DNA of 64,000 bases from positions 2,356,001 to 2,420,000 of the forward strand of contig JAQFVV010000112.1 in the NCBI GenBank assembly GCA_028023455.1, written 5' to 3'. Source of the stretch: Epiperipatus broadwayi (Eukaryota; Onychophora; Udeonychophora; Euonychophora; Peripatidae). Below the pieces are notes generated by a model. The model ran no database searches. It was not told where the DNA came from and was given only the letters and a program-made list of their open reading frames with translations. Both the position numbers and the translations under genes were made by a program. Positions 11,350-23,219 of the stretch are shown here, one piece after another (the first letter of the stretch is position 1; each line of letters opens with the position of its first letter).

Positions 11350-14250
11350 TACACCATATCCATTGTTTATAAAATGACTACCACATCTACAGTTTTGAAA
11401 AAAATCTTTACTAACAAGTTATATTTAATGTTTTCAGAATTTTCTTTTAATTTGATTGTTGGTTCTGAAAGCTAATTGGGGTAAAACTGTCTGTTTCAAT
11501 GTGTTCACACTGGTACTTTCTCAGTGTGGTGTTACTTTAATAATACTCATTCAGTTTGATTTTCTTTTATTTTTATATATATTTTAGTTTTCATTTTTGT
11601 AAATAGATGTCAGTTGTAATCAGGTGATACATAATGATCTGAGTTTATTCACTTCCCACATACAGCCAGGAAGACTTTTCACATTATGCTTATATTGCAA
11701 AAATATTTCTCTTAATTTTAATGATATTTTTATTAATAAAAATGAAATATATTTACTTTTTAAATATACTAATCTTTTTTGAGGATCCAAACAGTCCAGT
11801 GGGGAGGACTGAAGGCTCAAATATACATTTGTTTGTTTTTTAATTATTATCTCTCAATATAAATTAAATGCAGAATAAATCTTAAATTTATTTCATTTTT
11901 ACAAATAATAATATAAATTTTTTTGAAAATATTTTAAATGTGTCATTTTTTCAAATTAAAGGTTACATATATAAAAAATTATATAAATATTTTAAGCCAT
12001 TTCTTAATTATGAGCAATCTTCAATGAAAAGATTAATAAAGCAATGTGAGCATAGTTTATTGACTGCAATGAGAAGACCCCAAAACATGTTATGGCATGA
12101 CTGTGTTTAGGCTTTAAATCATTAGTGCCTAATTAATACTATTTGCAGTCTTTGCATTCATCTAATAGTAAAAACTGGAGTAAAGTAGTATTGATTTATT
12201 AATAAAAAAAATTCTCAAGATGTCAGTAGTTTACAATTTTTTTTATAAATGATTTGACGGCCAGCCTATAAAGTTGCTGATTAATAGTTCTAGTTCTCTC
12301 TACATGAGGGCACTTGTAAGAGTTTAGTGTATTCATGCTTTTGTTAGATTTTGAAAATGAAAACATATTTTTCATAGTTTATATACATATTTATGATTGT
12401 TTTTTTTTTTTTTACATTGAAATAATATTTATAACTTGTATTGCTGAACAAGAATGAATTCCCATTGATCCTAGCAGATTTATTTTTATCATTTGTTTAA
12501 AATTATAAATAGCATTTTAAATTTTAAGTATAATTTGGTTAGCTTTAAATAGTCTAAACAATAATTCACAAATTAAGTTAAAAATTCTGATTTTTTTTAG
12601 TTTAATATTTTTACCAGCAATATGGAAACCATCCAATAAGAACAAAGTTTTTATTCTTTATAAATTTTAATACTTATTTCAATTTTTTTTCTATATTTTC
12701 AAAGTTGAACTAATATTTTTAAAAATAATTTTAAACTGTAAATATATTTCTAATAAATAATTCAAAATTCTGAAAATATAATAAAAATAAATTTGATCAA
12801 GTAAAAAGTTATAAATTTGATCCAATCTGCTGCTATGTATTCTTAATTTTTGAAATTTTAATTCCTATTTCACATTGCATCATATCGCAAATTAAAAAAA
12901 AATGGCCGAAGACATTTTTTAATAAAGTGATCAAATTTATCAATTTAAAATGATCTTTAAATTATGTCTTTTGCATTTCATCATCATCAATTTTTATGAC
13001 AAAAATATAAAAAAGTTAGTAACTATTTTTATTAAAATTTTATCATAATGTGTATAGTATATATAATTAAATATATACATATGAAGATTAAATTATTAAT
13101 GCATTTTGTATTCTATCTATTATTAAACTTTGATTTAATTTTTATTTAGACATAGTAGTTAAAAATCATTTTTTTAAATTATAAATTTATTTTTATTATA
13201 TAAAAAATCTTCAGAATTACATAAGAAAAAGATTTATAAATAATTCTAATATTACAGTTTTCATTAACTGTAATACTTTATATGAATTTACATAATATTT
13301 AATTTTTTTGATAAATATTTTAATTAATATTTAATGTGTTATGTAATTTTTAAATTAATTTGTATCATAAGAACATTGAATACATATCAATACCTCTACT
13401 ATACTGAAACAGTATTATTTGTCTATCATCCTGTTCCACCTACTACGCACCATAATAATCTTCTTTTCCTAATTCAAACCTATCCCAGTTCATGTATATA
13501 ATCTTATAATAATTTATTTTGATATGTAATAGGTATATTTTGTGAACATTACAACTTTTCTAAATTATATCTTTTAAGTTATTAAATTTATAAATTTGTT
13601 TGTATTAGCATATAAATCTTAAATTCAGGGTTGACTGTTTTATACATATAGCTGAATGTTGACAACTTAAATCTCTTTTTAAAAAAAGAGAATCAAGGTC
13701 ATCGGTTTCTCAGAAATACCTCTCATTAAATTGTAAACTGAGAACCGAAAATCCAAAGATTTAAAAATAAGGTTAAAAAAAAAGACAAAGACAAAATCAC
13801 TAAGCTCAACCTTTTGTCTTTGTTAACATTTCTGCTAGCTATTAAAACATAAAATTTAAAATTAAAAGTTGTAAACAACTTAATGGTTTGTGAGGAGGGG
13901 ATGAGAAAGAGCTAATATAAAAGACCCCAAAATTCAGACATCGAGGTTCACTCATTCACTCTCTTTCTACGATGAAAACCATTGGGTAAAGAGCAACCAG
14001 TTGCCATTTTCCTTTTTGGAAATTGGTCCAGTATGGTGGAGAAGTTCAAGACTCACAGCCTGCCAAAAAGACATAGGACAAGCCAGCCTAATGGAGAATA
14101 CCAGTACCAAATGACATGAAGATGTCTGAGCTAGAAGATCGGTAAAATTTCTTCCCACACAGCTCTATAAAATATCTTAAATTAAACTATTTTAATAATT
14201 CTCTAAATCTAGCTATGTAATGTTGAACATTCATAAATAATAAATTATAA
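11350..14250. other. Intergenic, very AT-rich
   Basis: No coding or tRNA-like signal. Long A/T runs around 12380-13330. A short inverted repeat built on 'gacaaagacaaaa' sits at 13780-13825. The minus frame at 13967-14158 shows no recognised domain. Confidence 0.4.
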
Positions 14251-14251
14251 T

Positions 14252-16068
14252 AAATAAATGGTAATACATATCGATTGATCCATGCCAAAAGATGGCACTG
14301 TTTCTACGCTAAAGCACATAAATATGCTGTTCACAAGGCCACTCCTAGATCTTACGGCCTGTAAACTGTTCAACTGCTAAGATGTTGAAGTGCACCCATT
14401 AATCCCAACATCTCTAGTATGTTGAACATTATTAGTGACAAGTATGCAAGACTCTCTATAGACATTACTTTTAACTATTGTACAGTGTATGATGAAGGTT
14501 TCTGTATTTTGAATGATGAAAACTATATTATAACGTATTATTTTTTGGGGGGCTTCGATGTATTTTTTTTTTTTCGTTCGTAAAAATTGTAACGATTTTT
14601 CAAATGCCCCTGGTTTCATTGTCAGGGGTCAGAATTCAGGAAATGAGGAGTGTTAGTCAAAATTCGGCAAAGTTCACGATCACGTCGCGCACTTTCTGAG
14701 ACTTTTTCGAGATCAAAACATTTCAATGGCAGACGATCTGATGGCATTTCGATTTGTAGATTTGCCTGCTATAGAAGCAGATGCGGTGGCCTTTCTTCAA
14801 CAGAGAAATATTCTCCTCACCCAGAAGAACTGCCTTTGGGGTAGTTTAATGAAAGTAAGGCTTAGGAAACCCTGTCAAATGGAATGTGAATCATGGCAAT
14901 GTCCACGAAGGTGTTCCATTCACCATGGAATATGGTTTGAGGGCTGCCGAATGTCTTTTTTGAAAGTGTTACGGCTAATATATTACTGGAGCCAGGATGA
15001 GCTCACAGTAAAGCAGATGGCAGCTGAATTACAAATGTGTGAGAATGCAGTAAGGCATGTGACCATAGCTATTAGAGAATTGTGTCGAGAAAGCTTTGTC
15101 TCTGGTTGCCGAATCGGTGGTCCCGGTATGACAGTAAAAGTGGATGAGATGCTGTTCAGTCAGTGGAAAAACAACCAGGGTAGAATCCTTCTGCAACAAT
15201 GGATTTTCAGGGGGGGTGTCATGAGACAGGTGATTGTTTTGTAGCACCTGTAGCCTCCTGATCTGCCAACATCCTTACACAGTCCATCCGTGAGAACATC
15301 ATGCCTGGTTCCACAATCTATTCTGATTGCTGGAAAGGGTACACAACTTGTGCATTGGAGGCTTCCGGATATCACCACTCGACAGTAAATCACAAATATA
15401 ATTTTGTAAACCCTGACACAAGAAGAGATGTCGATAATTATATAGCCGAATTTCTATGGAGACTTCAGAAAAAAAATCAAGACATGTTCTGTGCCATCAT
15501 AGATGAAATGCATTTACTGTAGTTACCAAATTATCGATTTTTGTTCTTGTTTATTTTTAAAAGATATCAAAAATATGTAAAGACCCATCATTAATTTTTT
15601 CAAAAGATATAAATTAATTTTTAATGTAATTGTTTTTATGAATAAAAACACGTTAAATGAACCCCAAATATATATATAAGTTGTTTTAAAAAGCCACAAA
15701 AAAAAAGTTACTTTTAAAAAAAGAAGACCGTAATCAAAAGCGGAAAAAAAAAGTTACTTTAAAAAAAAAAAAAGATCGTAATCCAATTTTGTTAAACAAC
15801 AAGTTTTTTTTGTTTTTTTTTTAAAAAAGGGGGTTTTAAAAAACGTATTAAAAAAAAAATTTAAAAATCAATTTATTTATTTTTTTAAAAAAAAATAAAA
15901 TACAGTCCAAAAAAAAAAAAAAAATCCAAACCAAAAAAAAACAACAACATAACATTACAAATATAATAATAATCAAATCAGCCCGGTAATGTTATATCTA
16001 TTCATTTTTCACTAGCAACAGCGCCATCTTATGGCATGGATCAATCGATGCTGTATTACCAAATAAAC
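14252..16068 (+). mobile_element. Merlin (IS1016/IS1595-like) DNA transposon with target duplication
   Basis: The element runs from 14260 to 16060 (about 1.8 kb). Its ends are terminal inverted repeats of ~45 bp: the left starts ggtaatac and includes cgattgatccatgcca and agatggc, and the right end is its reverse complement with few mismatches. Flanks 14252-14259 (aaataaat) and 16061-16068 (aaataaac) match at 7 of 8 positions, giving an 8-bp target duplication as expected for Merlin. The interior holds a broken ISXO2/IS1595-type transposase and a long A/T-rich 3' part (15690-15950). Confidence 0.85.
14726..15522 (+). pseudogene. Merlin transposase (ISXO2/IS1595-like DDE), frameshifted
   Basis: Would catalyse cut-and-paste transposition of the surrounding element. 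The N-terminal part (14726-15244) contains a cysteine-rich zinc-ribbon-like segment (CQMECESWQCPRRC, about residues 50-64) and then HGIWFEGCRMS, and a helix-turn-helix-like region LTVKQMAAEL. The catalytic core begins at VKVDEMLF (first acidic residue). A one-base loss near 15230 moves the frame and produces an early stop at 15242. The original reading continues in another frame, where a TGA at 15259-15261 interrupts it, through IYSDCWKGY (second Asp, about 15316) and IAEFLWRL (third acidic residue, about 15445) to a stop at 15520. The conserved order of all three catalytic segments makes the family call firm; the two breaks make the copy inactive. Confidence 0.8.
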
Positions 16069-16069
16069 T

Positions 16070-19000
16070 TTGTAAATAATTTTTATGAAACTATAATGTA
16101 CTTTTAATTTAATATCTTTGTAAGAATCTTGCCTCTTTTAAATCAAATAATTTAATTGAATAATCTTTCTAAATTATAATAACTGTTCCCAGTTATTATA
16201 TCTATATCTTGCTAATCTGCAGTCATGCCTATTTTCTATTTTATATAGTTAATTCATTTATTTATGTTATGCCTTCATTCAGAGCGGAGATCGATAATAT
16301 TAATAATTTTGGAGATGATTAGAAGTTCTCATACAGTTAATTTATGTTGCTTTTAGCACACCTATAAATCTCTGATTTGAAAACCTACTTTTATATATGT
16401 TAATTAAGTTACTATATTTTAGTTTATTGGAATTCAGGTTTGCATATTAAATGACTATATTTAGTTAAATAAGAACGAGAATATCTTAAAGCATATTACA
16501 AACAATTAGTTAATTAAGTCCCAAATATGTTTTACTCCCCCTTAATTTATTTTTATAAACTATATGGATTACTTGATAAACTAGATCACTTATAATTACC
16601 CCCCTTTTAGCACTGTTTAGGTATGCTAATTTACGAGGTAGTTTCGCAGATCAAAACTATAGATTTAGCCCTTTAATAATTTTAATATTTATATTTAGAA
16701 AGCATTATGAATGTGTCTTTATAAAGCACACAAATGCAATATATGTCTTGCTATATATTTTTTTTATTGAAATGGGCTTTGGTGTAAGGGCCACCCCATT
16801 ACTCTTAGTCAGACAGTTCTCTTTTAGAACTGCAACATGAGGATCTAGATTGTTATATAAGCTGCTCTGATCACCTGAACTAAATGTTCATGTATTTTAT
16901 GATAGCAAGTCATACAGTCCATGGGAACTGAGTACTTGGTACTGAATCCCATGAGTAGTTACACATTCAGGCCACATCTCATTTATATTATGTAGCACTG
17001 TAGTCTCAGAAGTTATGCTCAAATTGCCAGTTTTCCCTCCATAATATTATTCATTCAGCATTGATCTGAATCTCAGATCTGGTTTATATAATGCAATCTG
17101 CATAAAGATTGCATTTATTGCTCATTGCATAATATTAATAGATTAGTTATATCTGTTAGTTATCATTCTTTGTAAGATTTGACTATTAGCAAACCTCTTA
17201 GGGATGGCATACCATACTTAAGACATGATTAGAAACCATAGATATCAACTTGTAATAAACAATACATTTAAATGATTTTAAAGTGCATAAAAGATGAGAA
17301 TCTGTATTGAAATCCTCTCATCACCCTAAGACACCTGTGTGTGTAAATCCTGATGTCTTTTTATATTTTGTTTATTTATCTTATATTTTCATAATTAAAT
17401 ATTTTAAACTTATAAATGTTTAGTGTGTTATTCGCAATTCATTACTAAATCTTATCTAAATCTACTGTAATTTAGTATCAATTATTAATATATGCATTAT
17501 CTAGCCAGCCATAGATGTGTGTGCTTATTTAAAACTATTAGTAATTTGGTTATTATTCCCTGAGTCCCTTGCTCCACCCTCTGCTACTGCTGACACATGA
17601 ATTAAGAAACTCTGAGTGTGTCCTCATATATGTCATTCATATGGAGTAAATCTGGGAGCATTGGTGAAGGAGCTGTGGTGCAATCAGATTCAAAGTCTCA
17701 ACCCCTCATCTAAGATCAGCCTTGGTATAATTTGCCAAAACTCTGGATTTTGTTGTGTGAATGTACAAATCTGACTGTTATAATAGACAATGTACATATA
17801 TACATGTGTGTAGGGGATGTTGAATATACAAATATATAGATAACATTTGATACTACTGACTGACTGTGATGTAAAATTTTAGAAGACAAAGTTCATCCCA
17901 TGGTAAAAAAAATTTCAAGTAATTATTCCCATATTTTAAGATAATACTGCTCATGAATCAAGTAGTAGTTTAGAGAATATGAGAATAATACTATACATCT
18001 ATGCTATCATCCTAATTCAAATATTATCAAAATCTTTATAGATTATCCTTGTACAGTGACACAAAGAAATACTCTTACCATCATCTTACTCCTATGCCCT
18101 ATATAAATCCAGAAAAAATAACACTTCCAATTTATTATGTTTATCCCATTACTTTTGTGTGTCTATCTATTTTCTATGCAGATGATTAAGAATTTTGCAT
18201 ATTTTCAGTTTACTACAGGTAGGTTTAACTTTTAATCAACAGGTGAAATCTCTTAAACTAAAATAAAATTAGTATGCACACTTGATTTTTTTCTGTCAGC
18301 ATACATTTAATTATAAGACAAATATTACAATTTAGAATAATGGTACAGTTCAGTTTCAGTTTTATTTATAACAATTTGCTTTAACTGTTTGAGGATTTAA
18401 ATCTCCCTTTTTTATTTGAAAAGGCCATAGTGAGATTTTTCTCCATATTTGAACATTTTATTTGTACAATTAAATCTTTTTTTATATATCATGTATTGAT
18501 AATTTTTACATGATTTATTACAAACATAAGCTTTCAAAAGATAGACATTCTAAAAATTAATATTTAAACTTTGTAAAATGAGAAAATTAAATAAATACTA
18601 AACAAAATTTTCAATTATAACAATAGCACCTTGCATATTTGATGTAATTTTATCTATTCAAAAAGTTAATAAGATAAAATATTAGATATTTGAAGTCCAT
18701 TTTTTAAATTCAAAGAAATTTAGGATTAGTTATTATTAAAGAAAGAAAATATGTGTTAAAATTTAACATTAAATTTATTGTTATTAAAAATTTAAAAAAA
18801 ATTTATTTACCGATATTGACAAAAAGCTATTCTGTTACTTAATAAAAACTGTTTTTGCTTTATCATAATAAACTTTTTACAACTTGTCTTTTTAAAAATA
18901 AATGTTTTTAAATAAAATCTGATTGTAGTCACATAGATTTTTGATTTAAAATAGGTATTTTACAAAAATATTTCATATAACTTTAATATGTAAATAAATT

Positions 19001-19480
19001 ACTGAAAATTACAACTTTTCTTTTGGAATAAAATTTTTGACTATTTACCTTTAGGATAAAAAATACTCAATCAGAAATTGTTGTTTGAATTGAACTCAAG
19101 ATGGGAAAGATTCGATTTGGTTGTTATACTATTTACATATTATAATTTCTTAAAAGTCCATCTGATGCTGGCATGCTCAGATTATTTTTATTTCCATAGT
19201 AAAATAAAACTATACATAATAATATAAGGTTATAGATAGGTTCAAAATAATGAAGAAAAACTATAGCAATTGAAACACGATTGTAATGCTCAAAACATGC
19301 CACAATAAATGATTTTGTAGTTGCTAAATAATAACATGTTTAAGAAGCAAATTTATTTTTTAAAAACTTCTATGTGTTTATTATATTTTATTACTTTTTT
19401 TAAAATAACATTTATTTATATATATATAAATAAATAATAGTATTATAGACTGATGTATCTATTTCTTCAAAGCAATATGC
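16070..19480. other. Intergenic AT-rich stretch
   Basis: No gene or recognisable repeat. Simple T- and A-rich tracts occur from 18300 to 19060. Confidence 0.4.
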
Positions 19481-19481
19481 A

Positions 19482-19678
19482 AAATCTTATAATTATTCGT
19501 AAATACAATAATCAAAAATTTTGAAAAATACAAAAAATATAATCATCACTTAAGAGTGCTTTCAAAGTATTAGTTGACAAAGACTACAGGGATAGTTGAA
19601 AGTGCTCTTAAGTGATGATTATATTTTTTGTACTTTTCAAAATTTTTGATTATTTACTAATATTTAATTATAAGATTT
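19482..19678. mobile_element. Hairpin MITE with ~82-bp arms
   Basis: Arms 19482-19564 and 19597-19678 are reverse complements with only a few mismatches; the segment around 'aatcatcacttaagag' is perfectly matched for over 50 bp. The loop is 32 bp. No open frame. No target duplication is evident in the AT-rich flanks. Confidence 0.65.
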
Positions 19679-19986
19679 CATATATATATATATCTAAAAT
19701 ATAACATTTTATGATAAAAGGCAAACATAACATACCTTGAAAATGCTTTTAAAAAATATTTCTCTCCCTTTTATTTCAGAAGATGTATGTAATATATATA
19801 TAAAACACATTTTTAAATAAAGAGTAATAAATTAGATCTGAATGTTCACATATAAATGCATGAAAAAATCCTAATTTGAACAAGGTCTTGTTTGCATTTA
19901 ATGTTTTTCAAAAGCTTACTGTTTATGTGATAATCAGTGCAACAGACATTAGCCTTAAGTGGCAACTGAACATATGAAATGTGATT

Positions 19987-20119
19987 AACATAATAATGGC
20001 TTGTCAATCGTTGGTGGCTGAGTGGTCAGCATAGCTGCCTTACAAGCAGTTGTCCCAGGTTTGTGGGTTTGTATCCTGGCCGATACTTTGACACATGAAA
20101 AAAAACATAATAATGGCTT
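19987..20119 (+). repeat. tRNA-derived SINE with 16-bp target duplication
   Basis: The insert (20003-20103) starts with a tRNA-like region with A box tggctgagtgg (about 20015) and a degenerate B box ggtttgtatcc (about 20069), and ends in a short A tail. The flanks aacataataatggctt at 19987-20002 and 20104-20119 are identical over 16 bp, the signature of LINE-driven target-primed insertion. The perfect duplication indicates a fairly young copy. The leucine/serine-like A box suggests, but does not prove, the tRNA of origin. Confidence 0.85.
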
Positions 20120-20384
20120 TAAATTTTGACACTAATTTTAATTAATTAAAATTTAAAACCTATAGTGCAATTTCTTGATAATAATAAATTTAAATTTAGT
20201 TTTCAAATTATGCAATATCCCTTTGGAATTGCTACTACTCATTTGATACAAGAATGAATGAATTTACTTAAATTTGAAAATTTTTAGAGAGAATGCAATA
20301 GCAGTCAGTATATCTCTGCTTGCCAAATTCAGACTGAGTAAATTTTTTAAAAAGTTTAAACAAGAGAATTTTCCTTTTAGATAA

Positions 20385-20475
20385 GTCAGTTTGTAATCAT
20401 CTAACTAACCATCCAACATTGGTCGACAAATGAGTATCTAGTTACTAGAGAGTAAAACAAGGATGAAAAAAAAAA
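20385..20475 (+). repeat. SINE tail fragment, family S2
   Basis: Contains 'taactaaccatccaacattgg' wording and 'gtatctagttac' followed by an A-run, matching the 3' halves of the copies at 20.8 and 51.1 kb. The tRNA-like head is absent. Confidence 0.4.
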
Positions 20476-20819
20476 AAATTTTTTCTCATTTGGAAATGGA
20501 AAAGGTAGACTGAATAATGCTTTCTCTATTACTATTTCTCTATGAAAGGTTTTTGGAGAGGTTTGTGTTCTGTAATAGGCTATTAAAATGTTATTTATTT
20601 TTTAGACTATTATATTTTTGGTTCAAAGTCAAGTCAATCCTCATTTTTTAAAAAAGTAGCCCATTCTGGTCAAAGAGGATGTAAAAAGTAAAAGAAAATA
20701 ATTGTTAACCAGTTCAATATTTGAAAAATATTTTTTTAAATGTTCTGAAACATTCTACTGTTTCAATTTTAAAGTCTATAAAATTCAATTATAGATTAAG
20801 AATGTTTAATGAAAATATA

Positions 20820-20960
20820 GATGCCAAGCTGAGATGTACTTTCATAGGTTCAAATCCAGATTTGGAATTGTTATTTCAGGTAATTGGCACTTAGTCACTC
20901 CAGATAACCAACCAATACTGATTGATAAATGAATATCCGATTATTTTTAACTAGTGGTTA
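20820..20960 (+). repeat. Diverged tRNA-derived SINE, family S2
   Basis: A B-box-like 'aggttcaaatccagat' is followed by 'ggcacttagtcactccagat', 'aaccaaccaatactgattg' and 'tgaatatcc'. It shares this order with the copies near 20.4, 41.7 and 51.2 kb. Confidence 0.45.
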
Positions 20961-21218
20961 ATCAGAGAGGGGAGGTTCAAATTCTCACTATTGCAATTAG
21001 CAAGTCTAATGCATATGGCCTTCTTCTTTTTAAGAGGGATTTGATTGTTGTAACTATCATTACCCTTTAGAGAGCTATTTAAGAAGTGCTTTATCATACA
21101 CCTACTTAAAATATATTATTAGTTAGGGGATTCGAACATAGACATTCAAGCTCTCTTCAATCATTTACTCTACCTTATATAACCAATACACATGACCATA
21201 TACACGAGAAAAAGATAA

Positions 21219-21277
21219 ATGATCTCCAATATATGTATTTTGTGCTGAACTAGTACTCATCAGCTAGTCCAGATCAT
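21219..21277 (-). ncRNA. Hammerhead ribozyme (type I), HH-B, G12 mutated
   Basis: The minus strand has CUGAUGA (21257-21263). Stem I consists of an outer perfect 7-bp helix AUGAUCU/AGAUCAU and an inner remnant next to the core (CUAG against UUGG, partly unpaired). Stem II is GUACU...AGCAC. The second core box is AAAA where GAAA is expected; G12 acts as general base in the hammerhead, so cleavage is probably lost. Total span is 59 nt, the same as other copies. Confidence 0.65.
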
Positions 21278-21797
21278 CATCTCCCACATATATAAATAAT
21301 CAGTGCTCAGTTTATATTAAGATAGCAAATCTTCAAACTTTAATGGACAAGCTTCAATCCTCTCCATTCTCCAACTCTTATGTATGTGATGATGTGTATG
21401 TGGTTGTGTGTACTGGTTATACAAGATGGAGAGAATAATTAAAGAAATCTTAAAAGTTCACACTCAAGTCCCCTCTAATTATATCAAAAGCTTAAATTAG
21501 ATCTGAATGTTCACATATAAATGCATAAAAAATTCTAATTTGAACATTCTGTCCATCCCTCTTCTGTGTATTTAAATGGACATATTAAGATCCTACGTAT
21601 AAGAGGTCAGATTAACTTCAGTTAGTGTGGGTATGACAATAATATTGGCATCATCATGGGTTTTGAGCATTCCATCATCATATTTTCAATGATATGGTTG
21701 GCTGAAGAGTTAGAAAGGATTGAAGCCTGCTCATTAAAATTCGAAGATTTGCTATTTTAATATAAACTGAGCATTGATTATTGAAAAGTGTGTGAGA

Positions 21798-21851
21798 TGG
21801 TAATCCAGACCAATAGATGAGTGCTGGTTTAGCACCAAATACCTTTTTCGC
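21798..21851 (+). ncRNA. Hammerhead relic, HH-B
   Basis: GACCAA is followed by TAGATGA (where CUGAUGA is expected), an intact stem II GUGCU-GGUUU-AGCAC and CAAA in place of GAAA. The 3' strand of stem I is lost. It is the plus-strand partner of the minus-strand motif in the other arm. Confidence 0.5.
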
Positions 21852-22451
21852 ATGCATGTGGTTGTGTGTATGGGTTATGTAAGATGGAATAAATGACTGA
21901 AAAGAGCATCAAAATCTGTGTTCAAATTCTTCCCTAATTACATCGAATGTTTAAATCTATATCTTATATGTGTATTCATCAAGTATTACACTGTTTAAAT
22001 ATTATAACACTTATTTAACGCATAATGACTATCGTAAGTAATACGATTCGAAAAGATACGAGTTCTCGAAATTTCGTTCAGATTTTTATAAACAGTTTTC
22101 CCTTTAAAATAAGATATTTAGCATTAAATTTATTCCTAAAGCTTCCTGGTATTTTACAATTGTTTTCTTTTCACATCATTCAGTTATTTAAACGACTGTA
22201 TTTTTAATCAGATATCTTGTCAAACTTTCAGACTTAAGGAAAGATGTAAATAGTGTTTACATAGTGTTAAAAAGAACCAGATGGGGTATTACCTTCTATC
22301 TTTAGAGAAATTAAGTTAACTTTATTAAAAATAAGAAAAGATTGTCATTTTAAGCAAAAAAAATCCCACTATTCAACTGTCATCGAGCTTCGCTTTAAAA
22401 AAAAATAACTTTGTTTATGGGTTAATTAACTTAATTTATAATTTATCTAGT

Positions 22452-22462
22452 GGGGGGGGGGG
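22452..22462. repeat. Poly-G tract
   Basis: Eleven consecutive G, notable in AT-rich DNA. Similar G/C runs lie at 25091-25101, 29930-29943, 47401-47413 and 51694-51705. Confidence 0.8.
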
Positions 22463-22703
22463 TAAAATCTCAACTTGTTTATTAAGAATTTTGCCTTTAA
22501 TAACATTATTAACTTTGTCATAATGTTTAGTTCATTAGAAGAGCAGATCTATTAGTATTAAAAGAATAATATTTGAATACAAGTATATTATATATATTGA
22601 ACTTTAGATGTAATTAGAGGGGATTTGAACACAGACTTTCAAGTTCCCTTCAATTATCCACTCCATCTTACATAACTAATACACATACATATGAAAAAGA
22701 TAT

Positions 22704-22763
22704 CTGATCTCCAATGTACGTATTTCAATTTGAACCAGCATTCATCAGTTCGTCCAGAGCATC
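22704..22763 (-). ncRNA. Hammerhead relic (type I), HH-B
   Basis: CUGAUGA is intact (22743-22749) on the minus strand and the inner stem I pairing is near complete. Outer stem I keeps 5 of 7 pairs. Stem II is disrupted (its 3' strand is replaced by AAAUUG) though a GAAA follows. Probably inactive. Confidence 0.6.
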
Positions 22764-23053
22764 ATCTCCCACACACATATATAATCAGGGCTGAGTTTAT
22801 ATTAAGATAGCAAATGCTCAAACTTTAATGGGCAGGCTTCAATCTTTTCCACTCTCCAACTCATCAAAACCCTTGTTGTTGCCAATATTGCTATCATACC
22901 CGTGTTGGGATTTGATTCCATTATCATATTTTCAATAATATGGATGGCTGAAGAGTTTGAGGGTGGAGAAGATTGAAGCCTGTCCATTAAAGTTTGAGGA
23001 TTTGCTATCTTAATATAAAACTGAGCACTGATTAAATTTATTTCTGGGAGATA

Positions 23054-23111
23054 ATGATCTGGACCAAATGATAATGCTAGTTCAGCACAAAATTGAGATA
23101 TTGGAGATCAT
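23054..23111 (+). ncRNA. Hammerhead relic (type I), HH-B
   Basis: Stem I is complete: outer AUGAUCU/AGAUCAU and inner CCAA/UUGG. The core box reads AUGAUAA where CUGAUGA is expected, and the second box is AAAA. The helices survive but the catalytic core does not. Confidence 0.6.
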
Positions 23112-23219
23112 TTATCTTTTTCAAATTTATGTGATCATAAATATCAGTTATATAAGAAGGAATGGATGGCTGAAGGGAGTTTGAAAGTCTGTGTTTAAAT
23201 CCCCTTTAATTTCATAAAA

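Larger units (their letters stand above)
21119..21955. mobile_element. HH-B foldback element carrying two hammerhead motifs
   Basis: Arms of ~260 bp (about 21119-21380 and 21690-21955) are reverse complements with moderate divergence; shared landmarks include 'cagtttatatta' and 'gcttcaatcctt'. Each arm holds a hammerhead-type motif: minus strand at 21219-21277, plus strand near 21798-21851. The outer part of each arm also carries a B-box-like 'ttcgaac/ttcaaat' segment. The centre includes a 55-bp segment (21493-21549) duplicated at 19828-19885, suggesting a nested insertion. Confidence 0.7.
22612..23217. mobile_element. HH-B foldback element carrying two hammerhead motifs
   Basis: This ~600-bp palindrome is centred near 22910. 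The left arm has aaactttaatgggcaggc and the right arm its near reverse complement (gcctgtccattaaagttt). Hammerhead motifs lie on the minus strand at 22704-22763 and the plus strand at 23054-23111. The outer 60 bp of each arm include a B-box-like gttcaaatcccc (minus) and gtttaaatcccc (plus). The minus open frame at 22802-22987 is an accident of the palindrome. Confidence 0.75.

Noticed and set aside
13967-14158. 63-codon minus-strand frame in a less AT-rich patch
   Set aside because: No recognisable domain, splice context or repeat match; not supported as an exon.
14650-14844. Alternative plus-strand frame overlapping the Merlin transposase start
   Set aside because: Shadow frame; the frame starting at 14726 carries the zinc-ribbon and catalytic motifs.
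20003-20080. Functional tRNA gene
   Set aside because: The B box is degenerate, the acceptor stem does not close, and an A tail plus target duplication show it is a SINE.
22802-22987. 61-codon minus-strand frame
   Set aside because: Lies across the centre of a palindrome; no protein similarity.
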